From Kibdelosporangium sp. MJ126-NF4 (GTDB taxonomy: Bacteria; Actinomycetota; Actinomycetes; Mycobacteriales; Pseudonocardiaceae), in contig NZ_CDME01000015.1 of assembly GCF_000826545.1 (NCBI RefSeq), positions 698,207 to 762,206 of the forward strand: a stretch of 64,000 nucleotides of DNA. Direction: 5' to 3'. Below are positions 8,079-16,775 of the stretch, one piece after another. The notes under the pieces were generated by a model, which was given only the letters and a program-made list of their open reading frames with translations, was not told where the DNA came from and searched no databases. The first letter of the stretch is position 1. Each line of letters starts with the position of its first letter. Both the position numbers and the translations under genes were made by a program.

Positions 8079-8554
8079 CCGAGCCCCCCGTCGACGAACT
8101 CGTCCAGCAGGCCGAGATCCGCCGCCAGGCCAGCGAGGACCTGCGGCGGCGGGTCGCGTCGATCGTGGCGATCGCGCGCGACCCCGAAGGCCTTGTCGAG
8201 GTGACCACCACAGCCAGCGGCGAGATGAAGTCGCTGCGGCTGCAGCAGGCCGCGTTGCACCGGGGCGTCCGCTGGTTGTCGGAGGCGATCACCGCCACGG
8301 CACACCAGGCTGCCGAGTTCGCCAGGCAACGCAGCCTCAACCAGCTCGCGCTCGTCCTCGGCGACGACGCCGCTGCCCAGCTCGAAGGGGCCATGGGCGT
8401 CGCGCCCGCCCGTGCCGCTGGCTGGGACGTCGTCGGCGACCGCGGGCCCGTCAGCCCGTCCCATCCGGCAGGCGTCGCCGCACCGGCACATGCCCAGGAA
8501 GAGGACGAGGACGTGTTCACGTTCGATCCGTCGTCGCTGCGCAGCGACCGGTGA
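8075..8554 (+). CDS. YbaB/EbfC-like protein 2
   Basis: A 159-residue homologue of the preceding protein: VEVTTTASGEMKSLRLQQAAL is the central strand pair, then VRWLSEAITATAHQAAEFAR. It adds a 45-residue disordered, Ala/Pro-rich tail ending in an acidic EEDEDVFTFDPSSL. GTG start in a 4-bp GTGA overlap. The pairing of two YbaB-like proteins suggests a hetero-oligomer; this is inference. Confidence 0.75.
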   Translation: MTEPPVDELVQQAEIRRQASEDLRRRVASIVAIARDPEGLVEVTTTASGEMKSLRLQQAALHRGVRWLSEAITATAHQAAEFARQRSLNQLALVLGDDAAAQLEGAMGVAPARAAGWDVVGDRGPVSPSHPAGVAAPAHAQEEDEDVFTFDPSSLRSDR

Positions 8555-8654
8555 TCGACGGACTTGGCAAAACCCGTAGGCTGCCCGCGTCCGGTGTGCC
8601 CACAATCGCACCGGCGGGATCGACTGGGATCGTGCAGGAGAAGGCGGAGGGCCA

Positions 8655-9905
8655 ATGGCTCAGGACATCGTCCCGATCGAGCTCGGGCTGCCACAGGGCG
8701 ACGTCGTCACCCTCTGGGCACCGCGCTGGCGGGAGGAAGGCGAGGACTGGGAGGCGTTCCTCGGCGACGAGGAAGACCTGTACGGGTTCCCAGACGCAGC
8801 CCACCTCGCGGCGTTCGTTCGGACAGCGGAGGAACACGACCTGATCGACCACCCCGCGTGGCCGGTCGTGCCCAAGCTGACTGTCGGCGAACTGCTACCG
8901 GACGAGGAGCACCAGTACGACCTGGTGGGCGTTCCCGAGCTGGCCGCGCAGGAACCGGACACCTGGACGCTGGACGAGCTCGCCGGGATCGTGGCGATCG
9001 TGCGTTCGCTCGCCGACGTGTGCGAACTCGACGTGGTCAACGAGGTCCTGTCCGCCGCCGAGGGCTTCGACGTGCTCGACCAGGGCACCCTGGCGTTCAC
9101 CGGCCGCGACGGCGAGCGCCGCTGGACCGAACTGGCCGAGACGATCGTCGAGCGCTGGGACGAGGTGCTCGACGCCATCGACGAGGTCGTCGCCGCCCCT
9201 GACGTGGACGAGGCCGTGCTCGCCGTGGCGGCCGAGGAACTGGCCAAGGTCCAGGCCGAGGCCGAGGCGGCCGAAGCCGAGGACGCGGACGTCGAAGAGG
9301 ACGAGGACACCGAGGCCGACGACGCGGACGAGGACGTCGAGCCGGAGCCGGTCGGCTTCTGGGGCGAGGTCGGCATCGACCCGATCAAGATCGTCACCGA
9401 CGGGTCCGAGTACTACACCCTGCGCTGCTACCTCGACGACGAGCCGATCTTCCTCGGCACCGAGGGCAAGGTCGACGTCTTCGGCTCGCCGAGGGCGCTC
9501 AGCCGCTTCATCGCGTCGGGTGAGATCGGCGACAACGACATCGCCGAGGTCTCCACCTGGGAGGACGTCGTCACCAAGGCGACGGACGGCACGCTGGAGA
9601 TCGAGGTCGGCGAGGAGAACACCTACGTTCTGCAGGGCCTGGCCGACGACCTGGCCGAAGGCCCGAACTCGATCGACCCGACCCAGTTGGACCTCGCGGT
9701 CGAACTGCTCCAGGACACGGCGGACTGGGCAGGCGACGAGACCATCAGGGAGGCGCTCAAGGACTCCGAGCCCCTCGGCTGGCTGATCTCCTTCGTGCTG
9801 CAGCCGGACCCGACGCGGCTCGTGCCGAGCGCGCCGTTCGACGCGGAGGTCGAGTCCTGGCAGAAGCTGGTCAACAGCTTCGAGGACCGTCTCGAATCAC
9901 ACTGA
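8655..9905 (+). CDS. acidic duplicated-domain protein of unknown function
   Basis: A 416-residue strongly acidic soluble protein. Two copies of one module are visible: residues 20-75 (VVTLWAPRW, FLGDEEDLYGFPDAAHLAAFV) and 255-308 (YYTLRCYLD, FLGTEGKVDVFGSPRALSRFI), joined by a region that includes an Asp/Glu run at 201-231. Homologues in actinomycetes are sometimes labelled primosomal proteins, but no replication motif is visible and I do not adopt that name. RBS AGGCGGAGG lies 7 nt upstream. It follows the YbaB pair by 100 bp and ends at a bidirectional hairpin array. Confidence 0.8.
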   Translation: MAQDIVPIELGLPQGDVVTLWAPRWREEGEDWEAFLGDEEDLYGFPDAAHLAAFVRTAEEHDLIDHPAWPVVPKLTVGELLPDEEHQYDLVGVPELAAQEPDTWTLDELAGIVAIVRSLADVCELDVVNEVLSAAEGFDVLDQGTLAFTGRDGERRWTELAETIVERWDEVLDAIDEVVAAPDVDEAVLAVAAEELAKVQAEAEAAEAEDADVEEDEDTEADDADEDVEPEPVGFWGEVGIDPIKIVTDGSEYYTLRCYLDDEPIFLGTEGKVDVFGSPRALSRFIASGEIGDNDIAEVSTWEDVVTKATDGTLEIEVGEENTYVLQGLADDLAEGPNSIDPTQLDLAVELLQDTADWAGDETIREALKDSEPLGWLISFVLQPDPTRLVPSAPFDAEVESWQKLVNSFEDRLESH

Positions 9906-9913
9906 GTCTTCTG

Positions 9914-10043
9914 TGCAACGAAGGCCACCTTCGGTGCGGCACACGCACCCAAGGTGGCCTTCGTTGCATCCCACGCACCCGGGCTCTCCCGCAACAAAGG
10001 CCACCTTGGGTGCGCTCGGCGCACCGAATGTGGCCTTCGTTGC
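9914..10043. terminator. tandem hairpins, repeat family A, between convergent genes
   Basis: Two long hairpins, 9914-9968 and 9991-10043. Each has arms of the type GCAACGAAGGCCACCTT and its complement, with short GGTGC/GCACC extensions at the loop. They fill the gap between the convergent acidic-protein and add genes and so can act as a terminator in both directions. The same sequence family recurs at 37124-37206, also between convergent genes. Confidence 0.75.
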
Positions 10044-10064
10044 ATTTCCGGCGCGTGGGTCGGG

Positions 10065-11177
10065 TCAGCGCTCGGAGGGGTGCTGGTCGCCCTCGGTGAG
10101 CAGGGCCGCGTAGCCGGGCTTGATCACCTTGTTGATCAGGTCGAGCCGATCGTCGAAGCCGATGAACGCCGACTTCATCGCGTTCACCGTGAACCACCGG
10201 AGGTCGGCCCAGCCGTAGCCGAACGTCTCGACCAGCGCGGCCATCTCGCTGGACACGGTGCAGCCGCTCATCAGCCGGTTGTCCGTGTTCACCGTCACAC
10301 GGAACCGCAGCTTGGTCAGCAGGCCGATGGGGTGCTCGGCGATCGACGGCGCCGCGCCGGTCTGGACGTTCGACGACGGGCACATCTCCAGCGGGATCCG
10401 CCGGTCGCGCACGTAGCTGGCCAGCCTGCCGAGGTGCGCCGTGCCATCGGGATCGACCTTGATGTCGTCGACGATCCGCACGCCGTGCCCGAGCCGCTCG
10501 GCGCCGCAGTGCTGGATCGCCTCCCAGATCGAGGGCAGGCCGAACGACTCACCGGCGTGGATCGTGAAATGTGAGTTCTGCTGACGCAAATACTCGAAGG
10601 CGTCCAGGTTGCGGGTTGGCGGGAACCCGGCTTCCGGACCGGCGATGTCGAAGCCGACCACGCCGTGGTCGCGGTAGCGCACGGCCAGTTCCGCGATCTC
10701 CGCCGAGCGGGCGTTCTGGCGCATCGCGCACAGCAACGTGCCGATCCTGATCTTGCCGCCGGACGCGCGCTCGCCCTCCCGGAAGCCCGCCTCGACCGCC
10801 TGGACGATCGCGTCGAGGCTCAGTCCCTTCTCGGTGAACAGCTCGGGCGCGTAGCGCACCTCCGCATAGACCACGCCGTCGTCAGCCAGGTCCTGTGCGC
10901 ATTCGGATGCCACCCGAACGAGGGCTTCCTCACTCTGCATCACCCCGCACGTGTGCGCGAAAGTCTCCAGATAACGCTCGAGCGTGCCCGCGTTCGCCGC
11001 CTCGGTGAACCACTGCCCGAGCTCGGCCTCGTCGGTCGTCGGAAGATCGACATAGCCTGACGCGTCGGCGAGTTCGATCACCGTGCTCGGCCGCAGGCCC
11101 CCGTCGAGATGGTCGTGCAGCAACACTTTGGGGGCACGTCTGATCGCATCGGCGGTCACCGGGTTCGGGTTCGACAT
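10065..11177 (-). CDS. add: adenosine deaminase
   Basis: A 370-residue cytosolic adenosine deaminase converting adenosine or deoxyadenosine to inosine. The zinc ligands and catalytic residues are visible: HDHLDG near residue 21, IHAGE, LGHGV and NTDN. The length fits the family. Together with deoA, cdd and the BMP-type importer nearby it forms a nucleoside salvage neighbourhood. It ends at the family A hairpins. Confidence 0.96.
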   Translation of the reverse strand: MSNPNPVTADAIRRAPKVLLHDHLDGGLRPSTVIELADASGYVDLPTTDEAELGQWFTEAANAGTLERYLETFAHTCGVMQSEEALVRVASECAQDLADDGVVYAEVRYAPELFTEKGLSLDAIVQAVEAGFREGERASGGKIRIGTLLCAMRQNARSAEIAELAVRYRDHGVVGFDIAGPEAGFPPTRNLDAFEYLRQQNSHFTIHAGESFGLPSIWEAIQHCGAERLGHGVRIVDDIKVDPDGTAHLGRLASYVRDRRIPLEMCPSSNVQTGAAPSIAEHPIGLLTKLRFRVTVNTDNRLMSGCTVSSEMAALVETFGYGWADLRWFTVNAMKSAFIGFDDRLDLINKVIKPGYAALLTEGDQHPSER

Positions 11178-11393
11178 GCCAGTACGTTACCCGCACCCTG
11201 CGTCACCCGATCGTGTCCAACCGTGCCCACGTACTGTGTCCATTCGGTCATCGCCCGCAACGGGCGCCGTACCGCCAAACGGCCTAATTGGCCTAGATCA
11301 ACTAACACGAAACTAACGGGTGGTGTATGGACGCGTTTTGGGACTGGCTAGGCTCCCCAGCGTCTCCCCTCCCCAGGACGAAGGTCACCTCCG

Positions 11394-12697
11394 TGAACGA
11401 GAACAACAACGCCACGGTGTCGTTCGACCGGATGCGCAACATGCTGACGCGCGCGGCCGAGATCCGTGAGAGCGAACAGCAGCAGGTGTTCGACGCACTG
11501 GACGAGATCCACGCGCGGCTGACGCCGCTGGACTCGCTCGGTTCGGTGCGCAAGCGGTTGTCCGAACTACCGGACCGCACCGAGGTCGGCGTGATCGCCG
11601 AGCGCCTGGACGAGGCGATGGCGAAGCTCGAGGGCCAGGACACGGCCATCGCCAGCCTTACGCGTGCGGTCGAGTCGATCGTCGACAAACTGGCAACCCC
11701 CTTCGCACAGCTCGACGGCCGCCTCGACGGCGTCGTCGGCAAGATGGAGGGCGTCGTCGGCCGAATGGACGGTCTCGAGGACAAGCTGTCGAACATCCAC
11801 CGGCGAATCGACTCCCTCGACGGGCACCTCGACAAGCAGGACGTCCGGATCGACACCCTGCCCGGCCAGATCCACGTGCCGGTCAAGGAACGCGTCGACA
11901 TCCTCGAAACCGCACTGCGCGGCCGCCTCGACGAGGTCGACGAGGGAGTGCACGAGCACCTCGACGGCACGAAGGACGCGCTGCACCGGCACGTCACCGA
12001 CGTCAACGACGCGCTCACGCACAAGCTCGACGAAACCCGCGACTCGGTCAACACCACCCGCGACAAGCTCACCTCCGCAGTGTCCGACTCCCGCGAAGCA
12101 ATCAGCTCCGCGGTCGCCGACACCCGCGACGAGCTGGGCTCATCCGTGGCGGACTCGCGTGAGGCGCTGGTCAGCTCGCTGAGCGACGCCCGCACCGGCA
12201 TCAGCCACTCCCTGGACGAAGCCCGCACCGCACTGAACGCGGCGCTGGACGAGACCAAGGAGACAATGGACGCCAGCGACCGGCTCGAAGCCCTCGCCCA
12301 GCGCCTGGAGCAAGCGCTAGGCCGCCTAGACGACATGGCAACCAGGCTGGACACAGTCGAGGACGGCTTCGCCGCCCGCCTCGGAGAACTGGGCGGCACC
12401 CTGGAGCAGAGCCTCACCAAGGTCCAGGGCACCCTGGCAGCCCAGCCGGACACCACGGTAGTGACGTCACTGGTGAAGAAGAGCAACGAAGAGACCGAAC
12501 GCCGAATCGGCGGTCACCTCGACGAAGCAATGGCAACCTTCGCGGAACTGATGATGGGAGGAGGCCCCTCAATACCAGCGGCCCCACCATCAACCCTGCC
12601 CCGCCAACAGCGCCGCGCCCGTGGCAGCAAAAAGGTGAACGGCGAAAAACCCCGCATGGAAGAGCTCGAAGAAGCCGACACCGGCGACGACAGCTGA
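11394..12697 (+). CDS. long coiled-coil protein of unknown function
   Basis: A 434-residue, almost wholly alpha-helical protein with heptad repeats from about residue 30 to 375, including approximate 11-residue periodic blocks (ETRDSVNTTRDKLTSAVSDSREAISSAVADTRDEL) reminiscent of apolipoprotein- or methyl-accepting-type helices. The C-terminus is Pro-rich, then basic (RQQRRARGSKK), then acidic. There is no membrane segment. GTG 11394 (GAAGG upstream) is preferred; ATG 11327 in the same frame would add 22 residues. A strong terminator follows 11 bp after the stop. A cytoskeletal or scaffolding role would be guesswork. Confidence 0.75.
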
Positions 12698-12708
12698 TAA
12701 GAACTCGT

Positions 12709-12742
12709 AAAAACGCCCCCGACACAGACCGGGGGCGTTTTT
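12709..12742 (+). terminator. rho-independent terminator
   Basis: A perfect 12-bp stem (AAAAACGCCCCC with GGGGGCGTTTTT), 10-nt loop and T-run, 11 bp after the coiled-coil gene. It separates that gene from the repeat element downstream. Confidence 0.93.
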
Positions 12743-12823
12743 CGTGTCCAGCACCAGGCGAGGTGAAGACTGCCTTGGAGCGCAAGGGCAAGGTTTCATC
12801 AGTCGGTCAGTCGCCCAGTCCAC

Positions 12824-12990
12824 GGTGACTCGCGCGCAAGTGCAGACAGCAGCGGTACTGGTGGCCCACGCACAAGTGCAGTCGGAGGTGCTGGTGGCCC
12901 GCGCGCAAGTAGACAGCGGCGCTGGTGGCTCGCGCGTACGCGTGGCCAGGGGGTGCTGGTGGCCTGCGCGCAAGCGCGGAGGTGGTCTTC
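12824..12990 (+). repeat. five degenerate tandem units of 31-36 bp (element copy 1, flank)
   Basis: Units begin at 12824, 12860, 12893, 12924 and 12958. Each starts GGTGRCYC and most continue GCGCGCAAGT with AGACAGCGGCGCT-like ends. No ORF uses this region consistently. It lies directly before the copy 1 hairpin; GCGCAAG-rich sequence occupies the same relative position at the other two copies. Confidence 0.75.
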
Positions 12991-13140
12991 GGGTGTGTTC
13001 CCTTCCGTATGGCCTGGGCGCAGCCAAACCACGACGGGTCAGGAGGTCGGCCTACCCAAACCGACCCGCAGCGCGGGCGATACCGACCTCTTGACCCGTT
13101 GTGGTTTCCTCCGGCAGGCCATACGGAAGGGAACACACCC
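12991..13140 (+). repeat. 150-nt hairpin, composite repeat copy 1
   Basis: The outer stem is perfect over 26 bp (12991-13016 with 13115-13140; core CCTTCCGTATGGCC). An asymmetric internal loop (GGCGCAGCC opposite CCTCCGG) leads to an inner stem of 25 pairs (left AAACCACGACGGGTC..., right ...GACCCGTTGTGGTTT; two G-U) closing on a roughly 32-nt loop that contains CAAACCGACCC. Two homologous copies lie at 33636-33785 and 34254-34405. It is not coding. Confidence 0.9.
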
Positions 13141-13230
13141 GCCACCACCCGACCCACAAAAACACTAGAACGATGAGCCAGCGGCCAGAGATCCTGTGTT
13201 CCCCTTTTGGCGGCCTGCCTCCCGGCGAGG
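13141..13230 (+). repeat. tail module of composite repeat copy 1
   Basis: The stretch after the hairpin ends in TTTTGGCGGCCTGCC-TCCCGGCGAGG, which matches the tails of copies 2 and 3 at the same distance from their hairpins. The middle of this copy is diverged. It ends 72 bp before the deoA stop. Confidence 0.7.
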
Positions 13231-13301
13231 GACTGCTTGTCAAGCCGAGAAACATCCCGAAAGCCAAAAGAGAATCACCGTCCAGCACCGGAAGTTCCGT
13301 C

Positions 13302-14579
13302 TCAGCGAACCGTATCGATCAACAAAGTCTGCCCCCGAGAAGCCTCCCCAATGGTGTAAACACCCCGCAACGCCTCCAAAGCAGCAGGAACAGCGTCAGG
13401 CGTATCGGTACGCAACTCCAAAATCGGATCGCCCTGCGAAACCCGGTCACCAGGCTTGGCAAGACAGACAACGCCAGCAGCGTGCTGAACGGCATCCTCC
13501 TTGCGAGCGCGTCCAGCCCCCAGCCGCCAAGCGGCAACACCAACCCCGTAGGCATCCAAGCCCACCAGCACACCAGTCTCCCCAGCAGTCACGACGTGCG
13601 TGTGCGAAGCCTGAGGCAGAGCGGCCTCGGGATCGCCGCCCTGAGCGCTGATCATCCGGCACCAAGTCTCGTACGCACCACCCCGAGCCAGCACCTCCCC
13701 GGGATCCGTATCGATTCCGGCCAGTGCCAGCATCTCCCTGGCAAGCGCGACTGTCAGATCAATCACATCCTGCGGACCGCCACCCTTGAGGACCTCAATC
13801 GACTCCTCAACCTCCACGGAGTTACCGACCGCACGCCCGAGCGGCACGGACATGTCGGTCAACAGCGCGGTGACCTTGCGGCCATGCTGCTTGCCGATCC
13901 CAACAAGAGCCTCAGCCAACGCCCGTGCGTCGTCGAGGTTCTTCATGAACGCACCGGAACCCACCTTCACATCCAGCACGAGCGCCTCGGCGCCTTCGGC
14001 GATCTTCTTGCTCATGATCGAGCTGGCGATCAGCGGAATCGACTCAACCGTGGAAGTGACATCACGCAAGGCGTAGAGCTTCCTGTCAGCAGGCGCCAAA
14101 CCCTCGGTCGCCGCGCAGACAACCGCGCCGACCTCGGCCAACTGCCGAGTGATCTCGTCAGTGGACAACTGGGCGCGCCACCCCGGAATCGACTCGAGCT
14201 TGTCGAGCGTGCCACCGGTGTGGCCAAGACCACGCCCGGACAGCTGCGGCACGGCGGCGCCGCACGCGGCCACCAGCGGCGCGAGCGGCAGGGTGATCTT
14301 GTCACCGACGCCGCCGGTCGAGTGCTTGTCCACCGTCGGCCGGTCGACGCGGAGGTCGAGGCGCTCCCCCGAGTCAATCATCGCCTGGGTCAGCCGCGCG
14401 GCCTCGGCGGTGTCCATCCCGTTGAGGAAGATCGCCATCGCCAACGCGGACATCTGCTCGTCGGCGACCACACCTCGGGTGTACGCGTCCACCACCCAGT
14501 CGATCTGGTCGTCGCTCAGGCGGTGGCCGTCCCGCTTGGCCCGTATAACGTCCACAGCGGACAGTCGTTCTCGGCTCAT
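13302..14579 (-). CDS. deoA: thymidine phosphorylase
   Basis: A 425-residue cytosolic pyrimidine-nucleoside phosphorylase cleaving thymidine or deoxyuridine to base and deoxyribose 1-phosphate. The phosphate/Mg signature KHSTGGVGDK is near residue 79, with SGRGLGHTGGTLDKLE after it and the alpha/beta C-terminal domain ending in GQTLLIDTVR. ATG 14579 (MSRERL) is preferred over an ATG 12 bp upstream that touches the response-regulator stop. It acts with cdd and add in salvage of imported nucleosides. Confidence 0.96.
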   Translation of the reverse strand: MSRERLSAVDVIRAKRDGHRLSDDQIDWVVDAYTRGVVADEQMSALAMAIFLNGMDTAEAARLTQAMIDSGERLDLRVDRPTVDKHSTGGVGDKITLPLAPLVAACGAAVPQLSGRGLGHTGGTLDKLESIPGWRAQLSTDEITRQLAEVGAVVCAATEGLAPADRKLYALRDVTSTVESIPLIASSIMSKKIAEGAEALVLDVKVGSGAFMKNLDDARALAEALVGIGKQHGRKVTALLTDMSVPLGRAVGNSVEVEESIEVLKGGGPQDVIDLTVALAREMLALAGIDTDPGEVLARGGAYETWCRMISAQGGDPEAALPQASHTHVVTAGETGVLVGLDAYGVGVAAWRLGAGRARKEDAVQHAAGVVCLAKPGDRVSQGDPILELRTDTPDAVPAALEALRGVYTIGEASRGQTLLIDTVR

Positions 14580-14590
14580 GACTGTCAACA

Positions 14591-15244
14591 TTAGTGCTCA
14601 GGTGGGATGAGACCCGCTTCGTAGGCGATGATCGCTGCCTGTACTCGGTTGCGGACGTTGAGCTGCTTGAAGATCGTGCTGACGTAGACCTTGACGGTGC
14701 CTTCGACGACGTGGATGTGCCCGGCGATCTCGGCGTTGGACATGCCGGTGCCGATCAGGCCGAGCACCTGCCGTTCCCGGTCGGTCAGCCCGGTGACCTG
14801 CTGAGTGGTGCGCAGGCGCGGACCACCGCCGGAGAGGTGGTCGACAACGCGCCGGGCGACCAGCGGCGACAGGTAGGCCGCACCGGCCGCGACCGCGCGC
14901 ACGCCCGCGATGATCTCGTGCGGGTCACCGGTCTTGAGCACGAACCCGCTCGCGCCTTCGGTGAGCGCGCGGGAAACGTTGGCGTCGTCGGCGAACGTGG
15001 TGAGGATCAACGCGGCCGTTCCAGTGGCCAGCCGACGGATCTCGGCGGCGGCGTCGAGGCCGTTGAGTTCGGGCATCCGGATGTCGAGCACGGCGACGTC
15101 TGGTTGGTGCGCCAGCACCTGCTCGACCACGGCACGTCCGGTGCCCGCCTCGGCGACAACCTCGATATCGCCCGCCGAGGCGAGGATCGTGCGCACGCCC
15201 ATACGCACCACGGGCTCGTCGTCGGCGAGCACGACTCTGATCAC
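14591..15244 (-). CDS. NarL/LuxR-family response regulator
   Basis: A 217-residue two-component response regulator. The receiver domain has ADDEP, the phospho-acceptor Asp in LDIRMPELNG, and the conserved Lys in LKTG. The C-terminal LuxR-type HTH is LTDRERQVLGLIGTGMSNAEIA. The GTG start follows GCGGAG almost directly. It lies 9 bp after the histidine kinase and is its cognate regulator. Targets are unknown; the neighbouring PAP2 gene is a candidate by position. Confidence 0.95.
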   Translation of the reverse strand: MIRVVLADDEPVVRMGVRTILASAGDIEVVAEAGTGRAVVEQVLAHQPDVAVLDIRMPELNGLDAAAEIRRLATGTAALILTTFADDANVSRALTEGASGFVLKTGDPHEIIAGVRAVAAGAAYLSPLVARRVVDHLSGGGPRLRTTQQVTGLTDRERQVLGLIGTGMSNAEIAGHIHVVEGTVKVYVSTIFKQLNVRNRVQAAIIAYEAGLIPPEH

Positions 15245-15253
15245 CTCCGCATC

Positions 15254-16765
15254 CTAGGGACCACGCACCAGAAGGGCCTTGTCCACGAGGACACCGTCAC
15301 GGAAGCACAGGCGGTACAGGTCCAGGCGGCGCTCGTCGAACGGGTTGGTGTGCGTGCTGTAGTGCCGACAGGTCGTGCCGTCCGCTGGGCGCGGACCGCC
15401 GCCGTCCGGGTCGTCGACCCTGGTCCTGTCCGGCAGCACTGCGGCGATGTCCGCCTCGGTCTGGCCGATACGCAGGCGTTCGTAGTCGGCTGGGCCCAGT
15501 GTCGAGGTGGCCGCGTCGAAGACGAGGTAGCCGAGCACGCTGAGCACGGCACCGGCGGAGATTCCGGCGGCGAGGAGAACAGTGCGCCGGGCGCTGTGCC
15601 GGACTCGTTGTTCGACGAGTTGCCGGAGCCGGGTGACACCCGGGTTGATCGTGGTGACCGGCTTGTCGGGCAGGTGGGCGGTGACCTCGTAGCCGCCGTC
15701 CGGCCGGGCACCGGCGTCGAACCGGCCACCGACGAGCGTGACGCGCTCGGCGAGGCCGAGCAGACCGTGGCCGCCACCGGCTGGGTCGGCGCGCTGCTGA
15801 GGCGGTTCGTTGGCGACGTTCAGCTGGATGCCGGTGGTCGCGCGTTGGAGGCGGACAGTGACGGGCGCGCCGGGCGCGTGCTTGATCGCGTTGGTGATCG
15901 CTTCGGTGACTACGCGGTGCACGGTGCGCGCGATCACTGCATCGGGCTGCCCAACTCCGTCCGCGACCAACTCGATGACCACCCCGGATCTGCGTGCGCG
16001 GTCGACGACCTCCGTGACGGATTCGATGGCTTCGTCCTCCTCGGCACGCAACAACCGGACGGCGTCCGCCAACCGCTCGGCTGCGGCGGTCACGCTCGCG
16101 CGCGCTGTCCGGGCCGCCTCGCGCTGTTCCGCCGGAAGGCTGGGCGAGACTTCGAGCGCGCCGACGCACAACGCTGCCTGTGCGAGTTCGTGTCCGACCA
16201 GGTCGTGCATTTCGGCGGCGAGCCGCGCTCGTTCACGAGCACGTGCCTGCTCGGCCTCACGTTCCCACAACTCGGCACGATCCCAGCCCGCCTGGATCAT
16301 CTCGGCATAGCGGCGGCGGTAGCGGCCAACCGACCATGGCACAGCAGCGAGCACAGCCGTCCCCGCCGCAGCCGCGATGGACGTGTCCACACCGCCCGTC
16401 ACCGCGACGCCACCGACAACCGCGAAGCCGACGGCGATAGCGAGCACCACAACACCCTGATGACCATCCGACGCATGCCTACCGGCCAGGTAGCTGACCG
16501 CGACGAGTCCACATGCGAGGACAACGGTGCTCAGAGTGCTGTCCACCGCCGCCCGGGAAAGGAACGAGACCTGCCACGCGGCGACGATCAAGGTGAGCGC
16601 GACGACAGGCCTGATCCGCGCCAACCCCACACCCACCGCGAGTACACCGAGGTACGCCACGACCTCCCACACGGTCAGCCGGGCCGGACGCGAGGTCAAC
16701 GCGGCCCACACCACTGGCAGGGCCGTCAGAACCCACAGGCTTGTCGCACGCACACCAGGCATCAT
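15254..16765 (-). CDS. HisKA_3 sensor histidine kinase with C-terminal membrane and extracellular domain
   Basis: About 503 residues. The N-terminal third holds several membrane helices, followed by the HisKA_3 box (AEMHDLVGHELAQAAL), an HATPase domain (TEAITNAIKHAPG, GGGHGLLGLAERV) and then an unusual roughly 135-residue tail: a further membrane helix (TVLLAAGISAGAVLSVLGYL), a BamE/SmpA-like motif (YERLRIGQTEADIAAVL) and two Cys (TCRHY, LCFRDG). ATG 16765 leaves a 10-bp gap to the PAP2 gene; ATG 16816 behind GGGGC is the alternative. The tail may be a sensor on the outer face. Confidence 0.92.
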   Translation of the reverse strand: MMPGVRATSLWVLTALPVVWAALTSRPARLTVWEVVAYLGVLAVGVGLARIRPVVALTLIVAAWQVSFLSRAAVDSTLSTVVLACGLVAVSYLAGRHASDGHQGVVVLAIAVGFAVVGGVAVTGGVDTSIAAAAGTAVLAAVPWSVGRYRRRYAEMIQAGWDRAELWEREAEQARARERARLAAEMHDLVGHELAQAALCVGALEVSPSLPAEQREAARTARASVTAAAERLADAVRLLRAEEDEAIESVTEVVDRARRSGVVIELVADGVGQPDAVIARTVHRVVTEAITNAIKHAPGAPVTVRLQRATTGIQLNVANEPPQQRADPAGGGHGLLGLAERVTLVGGRFDAGARPDGGYEVTAHLPDKPVTTINPGVTRLRQLVEQRVRHSARRTVLLAAGISAGAVLSVLGYLVFDAATSTLGPADYERLRIGQTEADIAAVLPDRTRVDDPDGGGPRPADGTTCRHYSTHTNPFDERRLDLYRLCFRDGVLVDKALLVRGP

Positions 16766-16775
16766 CTCCCGTGAC

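Noticed and set aside
8660..9397. 245-residue Ser-rich minus-strand frame
   Set aside because: Antisense of the acidic gene; Ser runs come from GA-rich codons read backwards.
8655..9905. Label primosomal protein for the acidic gene
   Set aside because: No helicase, PriA/DnaT-like or DNA-binding motif visible; the label would rest on propagated annotation.
12743..13301. CRISPR-like array from the tandem units
   Set aside because: Units are contiguous and degenerate, 31-36 bp, without unique spacers or cas genes.
13101..14594. 497-residue plus-strand frame antisense to deoA
   Set aside because: Composition is a mirror of deoA codons, with no RBS and no family pattern; deoA has full motifs.
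14594..16774. 726-residue plus-strand frame opposite the two-component system
   Set aside because: Shadow of two clear genes; no domain recognised.
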